In this document: one piece after another, positions 8,884-17,108 of the stretch
How positions within the stretch are numbered: position 1 is the first letter of the stretch
How the letters are laid out: each line of letters begins with the position of its first letter
NCBI GenBank assembly: GCA_963780135.1
Contig: CAWAAR010000002.1
Span: 248,001 to 312,000 of the forward strand
Direction: 5' to 3'
Source: Clostridium_AM sp963780135
GTDB lineage: Bacteria; Bacillota; Clostridia; Clostridiales; Clostridiaceae
Length of the DNA stretch: 64,000 nucleotides
Program-made: the position numbers and the translations under genes
Notes under the pieces: model-generated
Told to the model about the DNA's origin: nothing
Databases searched by the model: none
The model's input: only the letters and a program-made list of their open reading frames with translations

Positions 8884-10407
8884 ATGAATAAAAAACCAGT
8901 AATGCTAATGATACTTGATGGTTTTGGTCTTACAAATAGAGAAGATGGAAATGCAATTAAAGCAGCAAACAAACCAAATTTCGATAGATTATATGGTAAC
9001 TACCCTCATACAGAATTAGGAGCTAGTGGATTAAGTGTTGGACTTCCAGATGGACAGATGGGAAACTCAGAAGTTGGTCACTTGAATATAGGTGCAGGAA
9101 GAGTAATATATCAAGCATTAACTAGAATAACTAAATCCATAAAAGATGGAGATTTTTTTGAAAATACAGCATTAAATAAGGCTGTAAATAATGCATTAGA
9201 AAATGATTCAACTCTTCATTTAATGGGTCTTTTATCACCAGGTGGTGTTCATTCTCATACTGAACATTTAAAAGGAGTTTTGAAGCTTGCAAAAAACAAG
9301 GGTGTACAAAAGGTATATCTTCATGCTTTCCTTGATGGAAGAGATGTTGCGCCTTCTTCAGCAAAAGAATATATAGAAAACATAGAAAACTATATGAAAG
9401 AAATTGGAATAGGTAAAATAGCTACAATATCAGGAAGATATTATGCTATGGATAGAGATAAGAGATGGGAAAGAGTTCAGCTTGCATATAATGCATTAGT
9501 TCTTGGAAAGGGTGAAGAAGCAACTACTGCTATAGAGGCTGTACAAAAATCTTATAATGACAATAAAACAGATGAATTTGTGCTTCCAACAGTAGTTAGT
9601 AAAGATTCAGCTGCTTCTATAAAAAATAAGGATTCAGTAATATTCTTTAATTTTAGACCAGATAGAGCAAGAGAAATTACAAGAGCTATAAACGATAAAG
9701 TATTTGACGGATTTTCAAGAGAGTCTTTAGATCTTACCTTTGTAACAATGACTGAATATGATGTAACTTTACAGGGGGTAGACGTTGCTTTTAGAAGTGA
9801 AAGCTACAAGAATACTTTAGGCCAATATGTGAGTGACCTTGGAAAAAATCAACTAAGAATAGCTGAAACTGAAAAATATGCCCACGTAACATTCTTCTTT
9901 AATGGAGGAGTGGAGGAACCAAATAAGAACGAAGATAGAGCACTTATACCATCTCCAAAAGTTGCAACTTATGATATGCAGCCAGAAATGAGCGCATATA
10001 AAGTAACAGAACAGCTTTTGGAAAAAATAAGTGAAGACAAGTATGATATGATAATATTAAACTTTGCAAATCCTGATATGGTAGGTCATACAGGAGTATT
10101 TGAAGCAGCCAAAAAGGCTATAGAACATGTAGATGTATGTTTAGGAAAAGTTGTGGATAAAATATTAGAGAAGAGTGGCACTGTGTTTATAACTGCAGAT
10201 CATGGTAATGCAGAACAGATGATAGATTACTCTACAGGAAAACCTATGACAGCGCATACAACAGATCCAGTTCCATTTATATATGTAGCAGCAGATGCGT
10301 CCCCACTAAGAGATGGTGGAATATTAGCAGATATAGCACCAACTATGCTGCAGGTTATGGGACTTGAAGCTCCTAAGGAAATGACTGGAAAAAGCCTTAT
10401 TAAATAA
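8884..10407 (+). CDS. gpmI: 2,3-bisphosphoglycerate-independent phosphoglycerate mutase
   Basis: A 507-residue manganese-dependent mutase (alkaline phosphatase superfamily) converting 3- to 2-phosphoglycerate. MILDGFG carries the first metal-binding aspartate and MGNSEVGHLNIGAGR the phosphoserine nucleophile. FNFRPDRARE and TADHGNAEQM complete the substrate and metal sites. I chose the ATG at 8884 because TTGGAGG (8872-8878) is its ribosome binding site; an upstream TTG in the same frame overlaps that site. It lies in the glycolytic series between tpiA and eno. Confidence 0.96.
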   Translation: MNKKPVMLMILDGFGLTNREDGNAIKAANKPNFDRLYGNYPHTELGASGLSVGLPDGQMGNSEVGHLNIGAGRVIYQALTRITKSIKDGDFFENTALNKAVNNALENDSTLHLMGLLSPGGVHSHTEHLKGVLKLAKNKGVQKVYLHAFLDGRDVAPSSAKEYIENIENYMKEIGIGKIATISGRYYAMDRDKRWERVQLAYNALVLGKGEEATTAIEAVQKSYNDNKTDEFVLPTVVSKDSAASIKNKDSVIFFNFRPDRAREITRAINDKVFDGFSRESLDLTFVTMTEYDVTLQGVDVAFRSESYKNTLGQYVSDLGKNQLRIAETEKYAHVTFFFNGGVEEPNKNEDRALIPSPKVATYDMQPEMSAYKVTEQLLEKISEDKYDMIILNFANPDMVGHTGVFEAAKKAIEHVDVCLGKVVDKILEKSGTVFITADHGNAEQMIDYSTGKPMTAHTTDPVPFIYVAADASPLRDGGILADIAPTMLQVMGLEAPKEMTGKSLIK

Positions 10408-10444
10408 TTAAGAATTAAGAGTTAAAAGATATAAATTAATTATG

Positions 10445-10468
10445 GAGTTAAGAGGAAATTCTTAACTC
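10445..10468 (+). terminator. Hairpin downstream of gpmI
   Basis: GAGTTAAGA (10445-10453) and its complement ending at 10468 form a 9-10 bp stem with a short loop. No strong T-run follows, so it may be an mRNA-stabilising or processing hairpin rather than a terminator. The remaining sequence to 10666 shows nothing else recognisable. Confidence 0.5.
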
Positions 10469-10666
10469 TATAATTTAAATACAATAATTCAGAATTTTTA
10501 ACAATTGACTATATTTATTTGATAATATTTATTTTGAATACAATGAATAAAAAGTGGTATTAAAGTCATCTTATTTATTGTCTAGTAATATTGAATTAAA
10601 AAGTATTACTAATGAACAGTAAGTGAGAAATTAAAAATATTAATAATTAGAAAAGGAGTGTTTTTT

Positions 10667-11962
10667 ATGAAAAATTATGTGGAGATTGTAGATGTGCTAG
10701 GAAGGCAAATACTTGATTCAAGATGTACTCCTACAGTAGAAGTAGAGGTTATACTAGAAGATGGTACCATAGGAAGAGCAGCAGTACCTTCAGGAGCGTC
10801 TACAGGTATGTTTGAAGCAGTAGAACTAAGAGACGAAGATAAGTCTAAGTATCTAGGAAAAGGAGTTCTAAAAGCTATAGATAATGTAAATAACTACATA
10901 GCAGAAGAACTTATAGGTTTGAATGTATTTGATCAAGTTTTAATAGATAAAACTATGATAAATTTAGATGGTACAGATAATAAAGGCAAATTAGGTGCTA
11001 ATGCAATGCTTGGAGTATCTCTAGCTTGTGCAAGAGCTGCAGCTGAAAGTCTTGGATTAAATTTATATCAATATATTGGAGGAGTAAATGCAAAAGTTCT
11101 GCCAGTACCAATGATGAATATAATAAATGGAGGAAAGCATGCTGATAACAATGTAGACCTTCAGGAATTTATGATAATGCCAGTAGGGGCACCTTCTTTT
11201 AGTGAAGCTCTAAGAATGAGTGCAGAAGTTTATCATTCTTTAAAATCACTTTTGAAGTCTAAAGGCTATGATACTGGAGTAGGTGATGAAGGTGGATTTG
11301 CTCCAAATCTAAAGTCCAATGAAGAAGCAATACAGGTAATAGTTGAAGCTATAGAAAAAGCCGGCTATAATCCAGGAAAAGAAATATTTATAGCGTTAGA
11401 TCCCGCATCTTCAGAAATATTTGAAGATGGAAAATACAATTTAGCAGGGGAAGGAAAAGTTTTATCACCAGCAGAAATGGTAGATTATTATGCTAATTTA
11501 GTAGAGAAATATCCTATAATATCTATAGAAGATGGTATGGCGGAAGAGGATTGGGAAGGTTGGAAAATAATAACTGAAAGATTAGGAAATAAGATTCAAT
11601 TGGTGGGAGACGATTTATTTGTAACTAACACAGATAGATTAAAAACTGGCATAGAAAAGAAAGTAGCAAACTCCATACTTATAAAATTAAATCAAATAGG
11701 AACTTTAACAGAAACTTTAAATGCTATAGAAATGGCAGAAAGAGCAGGATATACTGCAGTAGTATCACATAGATCTGGTGAAACAGAAGACACAACTATA
11801 GCAGATTTAGTAGTAGCTGTAAATGCAGGTCAGATAAAAACAGGAGCTCCAGCAAGAAGTGAAAGAGTAGCAAAATATAACCAGCTTTTAAGAATAGAAG
11901 AAGAGCTTGGGGATGCTGGAGAATTCAGAGGAATGAAAGCATTTTATAATATTAAAGGTTAG
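10667..11962 (+). CDS. eno: Enolase (phosphopyruvate hydratase)
   Basis: A 431-residue enolase that dehydrates 2-phosphoglycerate to phosphoenolpyruvate; it needs magnesium and is also a common component of RNA degradosomes. GASTG is the flexible active-site loop. EDGMAEEDW and GDDLFVTN carry metal ligands, KLNQIGTLTET the catalytic lysine and SHRSGETED the signature loop. The ATG at 10667 is preceded by AAAAGGAGTG; an in-frame GTG at 10658 overlaps that ribosome binding site and is less likely. Confidence 0.97.
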   Translation: MKNYVEIVDVLGRQILDSRCTPTVEVEVILEDGTIGRAAVPSGASTGMFEAVELRDEDKSKYLGKGVLKAIDNVNNYIAEELIGLNVFDQVLIDKTMINLDGTDNKGKLGANAMLGVSLACARAAAESLGLNLYQYIGGVNAKVLPVPMMNIINGGKHADNNVDLQEFMIMPVGAPSFSEALRMSAEVYHSLKSLLKSKGYDTGVGDEGGFAPNLKSNEEAIQVIVEAIEKAGYNPGKEIFIALDPASSEIFEDGKYNLAGEGKVLSPAEMVDYYANLVEKYPIISIEDGMAEEDWEGWKIITERLGNKIQLVGDDLFVTNTDRLKTGIEKKVANSILIKLNQIGTLTETLNAIEMAERAGYTAVVSHRSGETEDTTIADLVVAVNAGQIKTGAPARSERVAKYNQLLRIEEELGDAGEFRGMKAFYNIKG

Positions 11963-11995
11963 AAGAATTAAGGAAAATCTTAAAAAGTTTTTTTC

Positions 11996-12024
11996 TTGTA
12001 ATAGACTAACTAGTATGATAAAAT
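11996..12024 (+). promoter_or_regulatory. Possible secG promoter
   Basis: TTGTAA (11996-12001), a 17-bp spacer, then TAAAAT (12019-12024), 35 bp before the secG start. There is a T-rich run just upstream but no clear eno terminator hairpin. Confidence 0.45.
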
Positions 12025-12058
12025 ATAGGTTGTGTTAACATACCAGGAGGTGAAAAGT

Positions 12059-12295
12059 ATGCGTACTTTTATAATGGTTTCTCAGACTATAATAGGTATA
12101 GCGTTAATAATTGTTGTATTAATGCAACCTAGTAAATCTAACGGATTAAGTGGATTAGTTGCAGGCGGAAGTTCTACTGAGTCATTCTATTCAAAGAATA
12201 AAGGAAGAACATCAGAAGCAATGCTAATAAAACTTACAGCTGTACTTTCTGCAATTTTTGCAGGCTTATGTATTGTACAAAATTTGATTAAATAA
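12059..12295 (+). CDS. secG: Preprotein translocase subunit SecG
   Basis: A 78-residue membrane protein with two hydrophobic segments (about residues 3-22 and 55-74) flanking a glycine/serine-rich cytoplasmic loop (SGLVAGGSSTESFYSKNKGR), the classic SecG pattern. It is the accessory subunit of SecYEG and helps SecA-driven protein export. The start is ATG at 12059 with CAGGAGGTG ahead of it; an upstream in-frame TTG lacks a site. secG just before rnr and smpB is a conserved order in Firmicutes. Confidence 0.95.
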   Translation: MRTFIMVSQTIIGIALIIVVLMQPSKSNGLSGLVAGGSSTESFYSKNKGRTSEAMLIKLTAVLSAIFAGLCIVQNLIK

Positions 12296-12315
12296 TATTT
12301 ATATTTTATATATTT

Positions 12316-12340
12316 AGAGCGGATTTAATCCGCTCTATTT
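12316..12340 (+). terminator. Terminator after secG
   Basis: Perfect 8-bp stem AGAGCGGA/TCCGCTCT with a TTTAA loop, followed by a short T-rich tail. Confidence 0.8.
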
Positions 12341-12510
12341 ATTTGCAAAATTCTTTTAAATGCCTTTAAACATGTTAGCATTGACTACTGGATAACTTTA
12401 CTATATCATTAATTTAAAATACAAATATAATTGAATATTTTTTCAATTTAGATAAAAGAATAATAATAAATTAATATACAAATTAGTAATTAAGAATAGG
12501 GGTGAAATTT

Positions 12511-14679
12511 ATGAAAATACCAGAAATACTAATAAACTTTATGGAAGAACAAGCCTATAAGCCTATGAATATAAAGGAATTAGAGAAAGTATTTGATATA
12601 AAGAAAGATGAAAGAAAGGACTTTGAAAAAATACTTTCAGAAATGGAAAGCAGCGGGAAAATAGTTAAAACTAGCACAGAATATTATGGTGTTCCAGATA
12701 GAATGGGATTAGTAGTAGGAAAACTTCAAGGACATACAAAAGGTTTCGGTTTTGTAATAACAGAAGATGAAAGACCAGACATATTTATACCTTCTTCTTA
12801 TATGAATGGAGCTATGAACGGAGATAAAGTAGTAGCAAAGGTACTGAGAGAAGAAAACAGAGGTAAAAAATGTGAAGGCGAAATAATAAGAATTATTGAA
12901 AGAGCTAACAAAACCGTTATAGGAGTATATGAAGATAGTAGAAACTTTGGATTTGTAGTTCCTGAAGAAAAGAGAATATATCAAGACATATTTATTCCAA
13001 AAGGAAGCAGAAATGGTGCAAATACTGGAGACGTAGTAATAGCAGATATAACAAGTTGGCCGGATAAAAGAAGAAATCCTGAAGGTAAAGTAGTAGAGAT
13101 ACTAGGTAAAAAAGGAGAAAAAGGAATAGATATTTTAACTATAATAAAGAAGAATAACCTTCCAGAAGAATTTACTCAAAAAGTAGAATCTTATGCCGAG
13201 TCAATATCAGACACAATACCAGAGGAAGAATATATTAAAAGAAAAGATTTAAGAGATTTAATTACAGTAACTATAGATGGAGAAGATGCAAAAGATTTGG
13301 ATGATGCAGTGTCTCTTGAAAAACTTTCAAATGGTAACTACTATTTAGGCGTTCATATAGCTGATGTATCTAATTATGTAAAGGATAAAAACCCTTTAGA
13401 TAAGGAAGCTTTAAAGAGAGGAACATCTGTATATCTTATAGATAGAGTTATTCCTATGCTTCCTAAAAAATTATCCAATGGTATATGCAGTTTAAATCCA
13501 AAAGTAGATAGACTTACATTAACTTGTTTTATGGAAATTGATAAAACTGGTAAGGTAGTAGATCATACTATTACAGAAAGTATAATAAGAACCAATGAGA
13601 GAATGACATATACAGATGTAACAAAAATACTTAGGGACAATGATGAAGAACTTATAAAAAGATATGATTATTTAGTAGATACTTTTAAGCTTATGGAGGA
13701 ACTTTGTGATGTACTTCATAAGAAGAGAATACAAAGAGGAGCTATAGATTTTGATTTTGAAGAATGCAAAATAATCCTTAATGAATTAGGAAAACCAATA
13801 GACATAAAACCTTATGAAAGAGCAATTGCAAATAGGGTAATAGAAGAATTTATGCTTGTGTGCAATGAAACTGTAGCTGAGCATATGTTCTGGGCTAATA
13901 TGCCTTTCGTATATAGAATACATGAAGACCCAGATGAAGAAAAACTTATGAACTTCAATGAATTTGTGCACAATTTAGGCTATGTAGTTAAGATGGGACA
14001 GGAAATACATCCAAAAGCATTGCAGGATATAGTAGAAAAAGTAAAAGGAAAGAAGGAAGAAACTGTAGTAAGTACTCTGTTACTTCGTTCTATGAAACAG
14101 GCTAGATATGCTCCAGAGTGTACAGGACATTTTGGTTTAGCAGCAAGATATTATTGCCATTTCACATCTCCTATAAGAAGATATCCTGATTTAATGATAC
14201 ACAGAATAATAAAAGAATTTATAAATGGACAGATAAATGATAAGAGAATGGAAAGATTATCAGGAGAAGTAGAATATGCATCAAAGCAATCTTCTGAAAT
14301 GGAAAGAATAGCTCAAGATGCTGAAAGAGAAGTAGATGATCTTAAAAAAGCAGAATACATGAGTGAAAAAATAGGTCAAGAGTTTGAAGGCATAATATCC
14401 TCTGTAACTAATTTTGGAATGTTTGTAGAGCTTCCAAATACTATAGAAGGTCTTGTTCATATTAGCAGTCTTGATGATGATTATTATATATATGATGAAA
14501 AACATTTAAGCCTTATAGGTGAAAGAACCAAAAATATATATAAATTAGGAGATGAAGCAAGGATAAGAGTATCTAAAGTAGATATGTTTGCTCATGAAAT
14601 TTACTTTGATTTGTTAAAATCAGAAGGTGATATAGAGACTGATGAGAATATCACAGATATAAATAACAATGTGGATTAA
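12511..14679 (+). CDS. rnr: Ribonuclease R
   Basis: A 722-residue 3'-to-5' exoribonuclease able to degrade structured RNA; with SmpB and tmRNA it clears faulty messages in trans-translation. Order of domains: N-terminal winged helix (about 1-65), two cold-shock OB domains (about 70-220), the RNB catalytic domain starting near residue 245 with the aspartate cluster in DGEDAKDLDDAVSL, the SPIRRYPDLMIHR signature (about 550), and a C-terminal S1 domain (about 625-700) with an acidic tail. ATG at 12511 fits AGGGGTG; the in-frame GTG at 12502 lies inside that site. smpB and ssrA follow, as in many Firmicutes, but a minus-strand gene lies in between. Confidence 0.96.
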   Translation: MKIPEILINFMEEQAYKPMNIKELEKVFDIKKDERKDFEKILSEMESSGKIVKTSTEYYGVPDRMGLVVGKLQGHTKGFGFVITEDERPDIFIPSSYMNGAMNGDKVVAKVLREENRGKKCEGEIIRIIERANKTVIGVYEDSRNFGFVVPEEKRIYQDIFIPKGSRNGANTGDVVIADITSWPDKRRNPEGKVVEILGKKGEKGIDILTIIKKNNLPEEFTQKVESYAESISDTIPEEEYIKRKDLRDLITVTIDGEDAKDLDDAVSLEKLSNGNYYLGVHIADVSNYVKDKNPLDKEALKRGTSVYLIDRVIPMLPKKLSNGICSLNPKVDRLTLTCFMEIDKTGKVVDHTITESIIRTNERMTYTDVTKILRDNDEELIKRYDYLVDTFKLMEELCDVLHKKRIQRGAIDFDFEECKIILNELGKPIDIKPYERAIANRVIEEFMLVCNETVAEHMFWANMPFVYRIHEDPDEEKLMNFNEFVHNLGYVVKMGQEIHPKALQDIVEKVKGKKEETVVSTLLLRSMKQARYAPECTGHFGLAARYYCHFTSPIRRYPDLMIHRIIKEFINGQINDKRMERLSGEVEYASKQSSEMERIAQDAEREVDDLKKAEYMSEKIGQEFEGIISSVTNFGMFVELPNTIEGLVHISSLDDDYYIYDEKHLSLIGERTKNIYKLGDEARIRVSKVDMFAHEIYFDLLKSEGDIETDENITDINNNVD

Positions 14680-14712
14680 TTAATGCTATATATGTGGATA
14701 ACTTTATAATAA

Positions 14713-14760
14713 TAAAATGTGATGCAACAGTAAAGCTTGTACCTATTGCATCACATTTTA
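14713..14760. terminator. Bidirectional terminator between rnr and the receiver-domain gene
   Basis: A perfect 15-bp stem, TAAAATGTGATGCAA (14713-14727) with 14746-14760, has A and T tracts on either side. It can serve both converging genes. Confidence 0.85.
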
Positions 14761-14762
14761 AT

Positions 14763-15542
14763 TTATCTTTTTTTAAGTTCTTTTATTAAAGCATAAGTTC
14801 TCATGTTAGATTTTAATTTAGCTATAAATATATCTTCTTGAATAGGTTTCCTTATGCAATCATTTGCACCAGCGTTTAGCATACTAGCTAAGGTTTTGGT
14901 GTTAGTTAGAGATGAAGTTACTATAATAGAAGAATCTATATTATCTCTTCTAACTTTTATAATAATGTTTTTACCAAACTCCTTTTCAAGAACGATATCT
15001 ATTAAGTATAAATCATAATTTTTTTTACTTTCCATTAATTCTTTTCCAGAGGAATAAAAGTCTACATTGTTTATATTGTATTTAGCCAAAATATCTTTCA
15101 TTATTGTGCAATCAAAATTGCAGTCATCTACAGAAGCTATTTTAGCTTCTCTTAGACAATTTAAAAGTTCATCTTCCTTGACTATGTATCGTATATGTTT
15201 AAGTAGTTCTTCACCTAGGTTATTTTTTGTTATGTAATCAGAAACCCCTAAATTTAAGATCCTTTTCTTTGTGTCTTCTAGTTCATTACCAGTTACAACA
15301 AATACAGGTATGTTACTATTTAGAGTGCTATTATTAATAGTTCTCATAAATTCTTCGATAGTAGTATGTTCTAACAATAAAGAAGTTATTATTAAATCTA
15401 CTTCTCCATTAAGCTTATCTAAAGTTTCATAAGCTTCTTCTGCAGTGTCCACAGAAATGCAGTTAAAACCATTTTCAACTAAGATATTTCGTACTAACTT
15501 TTTTATAAAACTGCTCTGCTCAAGATGTAGTATAGTATACAT
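14763..15542 (-). CDS. Tandem response-regulator receiver protein, first receiver degenerate
   Basis: About 259 residues with two CheY-like receiver domains and no output domain. In the first (about 1-120) the phospho-acceptor position reads DLIITS, serine replacing aspartate, while the lysine of YITKN and the threonine of VVTGN remain. The second (about 130-250) has the acidic pair (SVDD), the acceptor aspartate (YDLYLID), threonine (IIVTSS) and lysine (IRKP), so it looks phosphorylatable. ATG at 15542 has a weak site (GGATGTGG); TTG at 15557 and GTG at 15551 are alternatives. No kinase lies next to it. It is convergent with rnr. Role unknown; an orphan phospho-relay or adaptor protein is a guess. 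Confidence 0.8.
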   Translation of the reverse strand: MYTILHLEQSSFIKKLVRNILVENGFNCISVDTAEEAYETLDKLNGEVDLIITSLLLEHTTIEEFMRTINNSTLNSNIPVFVVTGNELEDTKKRILNLGVSDYITKNNLGEELLKHIRYIVKEDELLNCLREAKIASVDDCNFDCTIMKDILAKYNINNVDFYSSGKELMESKKNYDLYLIDIVLEKEFGKNIIIKVRRDNIDSSIIVTSSLTNTKTLASMLNAGANDCIRKPIQEDIFIAKLKSNMRTYALIKELKKR

Positions 15543-15853
15543 AGTTTCCACATCCAATCTTTTTAAAATTAGGCAATAAATTCTACAAATATATTCATAA
15601 TTTATCCTATGTAAGAATTATATAACATTTAACATACATTTAAAAGCAGATAATAATATTAAATTAAATTTAAATTTAAATTATATTAGAATTATGTAAA
15701 AAAAATTTTGAGAATTTATTGAAATCTTTAAAATTAATATCTTTTTAGCATTAATTTTTAGATTAGTGGTAAACATAAATATTGCATAATAAATTATATT
15801 GATATAGACTTATATATATAATACAATGAATAAAAACTAAAGTAGGTGATTTT
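15543..15853. other. A+T-rich divergent intergenic region
   Basis: About 310 bp between the minus-strand receiver gene and smpB. It has a short run of AAATTT-type repeats (15658-15685) and should hold divergent promoters, but no -35/-10 pair is good enough to call. No RNA motif recognised. Confidence 0.5.
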
Positions 15854-16327
15854 ATGGCTAAAAAGACATCAACAAATAAAACTCTTGCTGAAAATAGAAA
15901 AGCATGGCATGATTACTTTATAGAAGAAAGTATGGAAGCTGGTGTAGAGTTAGTTGGAACAGAAGTAAAATCTATAAGAGCAGGTAGAGCGAATTTAAAA
16001 GACAGTTATGCGGAAATAGTAAATGGTGAAATATTTATTTGTAATGTTCATATAAGTCCTTATGAAAAAGGAAATATATTTAATAGAGATCCATTAAGAG
16101 TTAGAAAACTGCTCCTTCACAAAAGTGAAATATCAAGATTATTAGCATTTACTACTCAGCAGGGATATACTCTAGTACCATTATCCTTATACCTTAAAAA
16201 TGGAAGAGTAAAAGTAAATGTGGCAGTGGCAAAAGGTAAGAAAGATTATGATAAGAGAGATGTTATGCTTGAAAAAGCAGCAAAGAGAGACATAGATAGA
16301 CAGATGAAAGAAAGAGTGAAATATTAA
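15854..16327 (+). CDS. smpB: SsrA-binding protein SmpB
   Basis: A 157-residue basic protein that binds the tRNA-like part of tmRNA and carries it into stalled ribosomes. NRKAWHDYFIEESMEAGVELVGTEVKSIR is split here by rule, but its elements (HDYFIE, EAGVELVGTEVKS) are the family signature, and the lysine/arginine-rich tail (KGKKDYDKRD... RDIDRQMKER) is the one that enters the mRNA channel. AGTAGGTG precedes the ATG. ssrA lies about 215 bp downstream, the usual partner arrangement. Confidence 0.96.
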   Translation: MAKKTSTNKTLAENRKAWHDYFIEESMEAGVELVGTEVKSIRAGRANLKDSYAEIVNGEIFICNVHISPYEKGNIFNRDPLRVRKLLLHKSEISRLLAFTTQQGYTLVPLSLYLKNGRVKVNVAVAKGKKDYDKRDVMLEKAAKRDIDRQMKERVKY

Positions 16328-16544
16328 TTTTTAAATTAGTATTATGAAATGTTTTCTTTCTTTGGATTATAGGAAGTTTTCAGATAAAAATTACTATTGA
16401 TTAATAAACAGATTTGATGTAATATAATAATTGCAAGTTAGAGATATTAATTACTAACTTATTGAAAACTAAATATTAAAACAATGAATGGTTTGCGTAA
16501 CAATATAAAACTTTAGAATTAGGTGAAAACCCAATTAATAATAT

Positions 16545-16897
16545 GGGGGCGTACTTGGTTTCGACGGGGGTATGTTGTATTTGAGAAGCGAGTCGAGGGA
16601 ACCTATGGGCCCGCGTTAAAAAACTATGGGATTAATGTAAACGCAAACGATAATTTACAATTAGCAGCTTAGTCTGCTACGTTCTACCTTAGAGTACCGC
16701 GACTTAGGATAGAGCGCCGACAGCGGTGAAACGAGCCTGTGTAAGCTTTGCCACAGGAACGGGATTTATGAAGCTACTGAAACTGAAAGCCTGTCCATGG
16801 GCGTTCGGCAGAGGGAATGTTAAAATATGGACTGCACTCGGAGATGCTCAGGTATTGCGGCTTTCGGACATGGGTTCGACACCCATCGCCTCCACCA
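16545..16897 (+). ncRNA. ssrA: tmRNA (SsrA)
   Basis: The 5' end GGGGGCGTACTTGGTTTCGA and the 3' end GGTTCGACACCC...CGCCTCCACCA form the tRNA-Ala-like acceptor and T arms (7-bp acceptor stem GGGGGCG/CGCCTCC with one G-U pair, CCA encoded). The tag frame starts at GCA 16643 and reads ANDNLQLAA, stop TAG at 16670-16672, ending in the usual LAA degradation signal. It rescues stalled ribosomes with SmpB, and RNase R upstream degrades the released mRNA. An open reading frame at 16726-16917 overlaps this RNA and is not a gene. Confidence 0.97.
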
Positions 16898-16918
16898 TTA
16901 AAACCCACGATACATAAA

Positions 16919-16950
16919 AACCGTACTGAAGAAATTCAGTACGGTTTTTT
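16919..16950 (+). terminator. ssrA terminator (first copy of a duplicated hairpin)
   Basis: AACCGTACTGAA pairs with TTCAGTACGGTT around a GAAA loop, followed by T residues. The hairpin and about 15 bp on each side recur, slightly changed, at 18927-18957 beyond the chemoreceptor gene. Confidence 0.9.
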
Positions 16951-17050
16951 AGTATATTTTAAATAAGGTTGTTAATTTTATTGTAAATTTAGGGACAATG
17001 TGTAATTTAAGGAATTTGGCAAAATACGTTGTAAAATATTAGTATTTTGA

Positions 17051-17073
17051 TATACTTATTACTAATAAGTATA
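17051..17073. repeat. Short perfect inverted repeat upstream of the chemoreceptor gene
   Basis: TATACTTATT and its complement separated by ACT, 36 bp before the chemoreceptor start. Position suggests an operator or a leader hairpin; no protein can be assigned. Confidence 0.45.
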
Positions 17074-17108
17074 TAGCGAAATTTAAAAGAGAAAAGGATG
17101 TGTTATAA

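Noticed and set aside
16726..16917. 63-residue open frame
   Set aside because: It lies within tmRNA and its terminator; all of its sequence is explained by the RNA.
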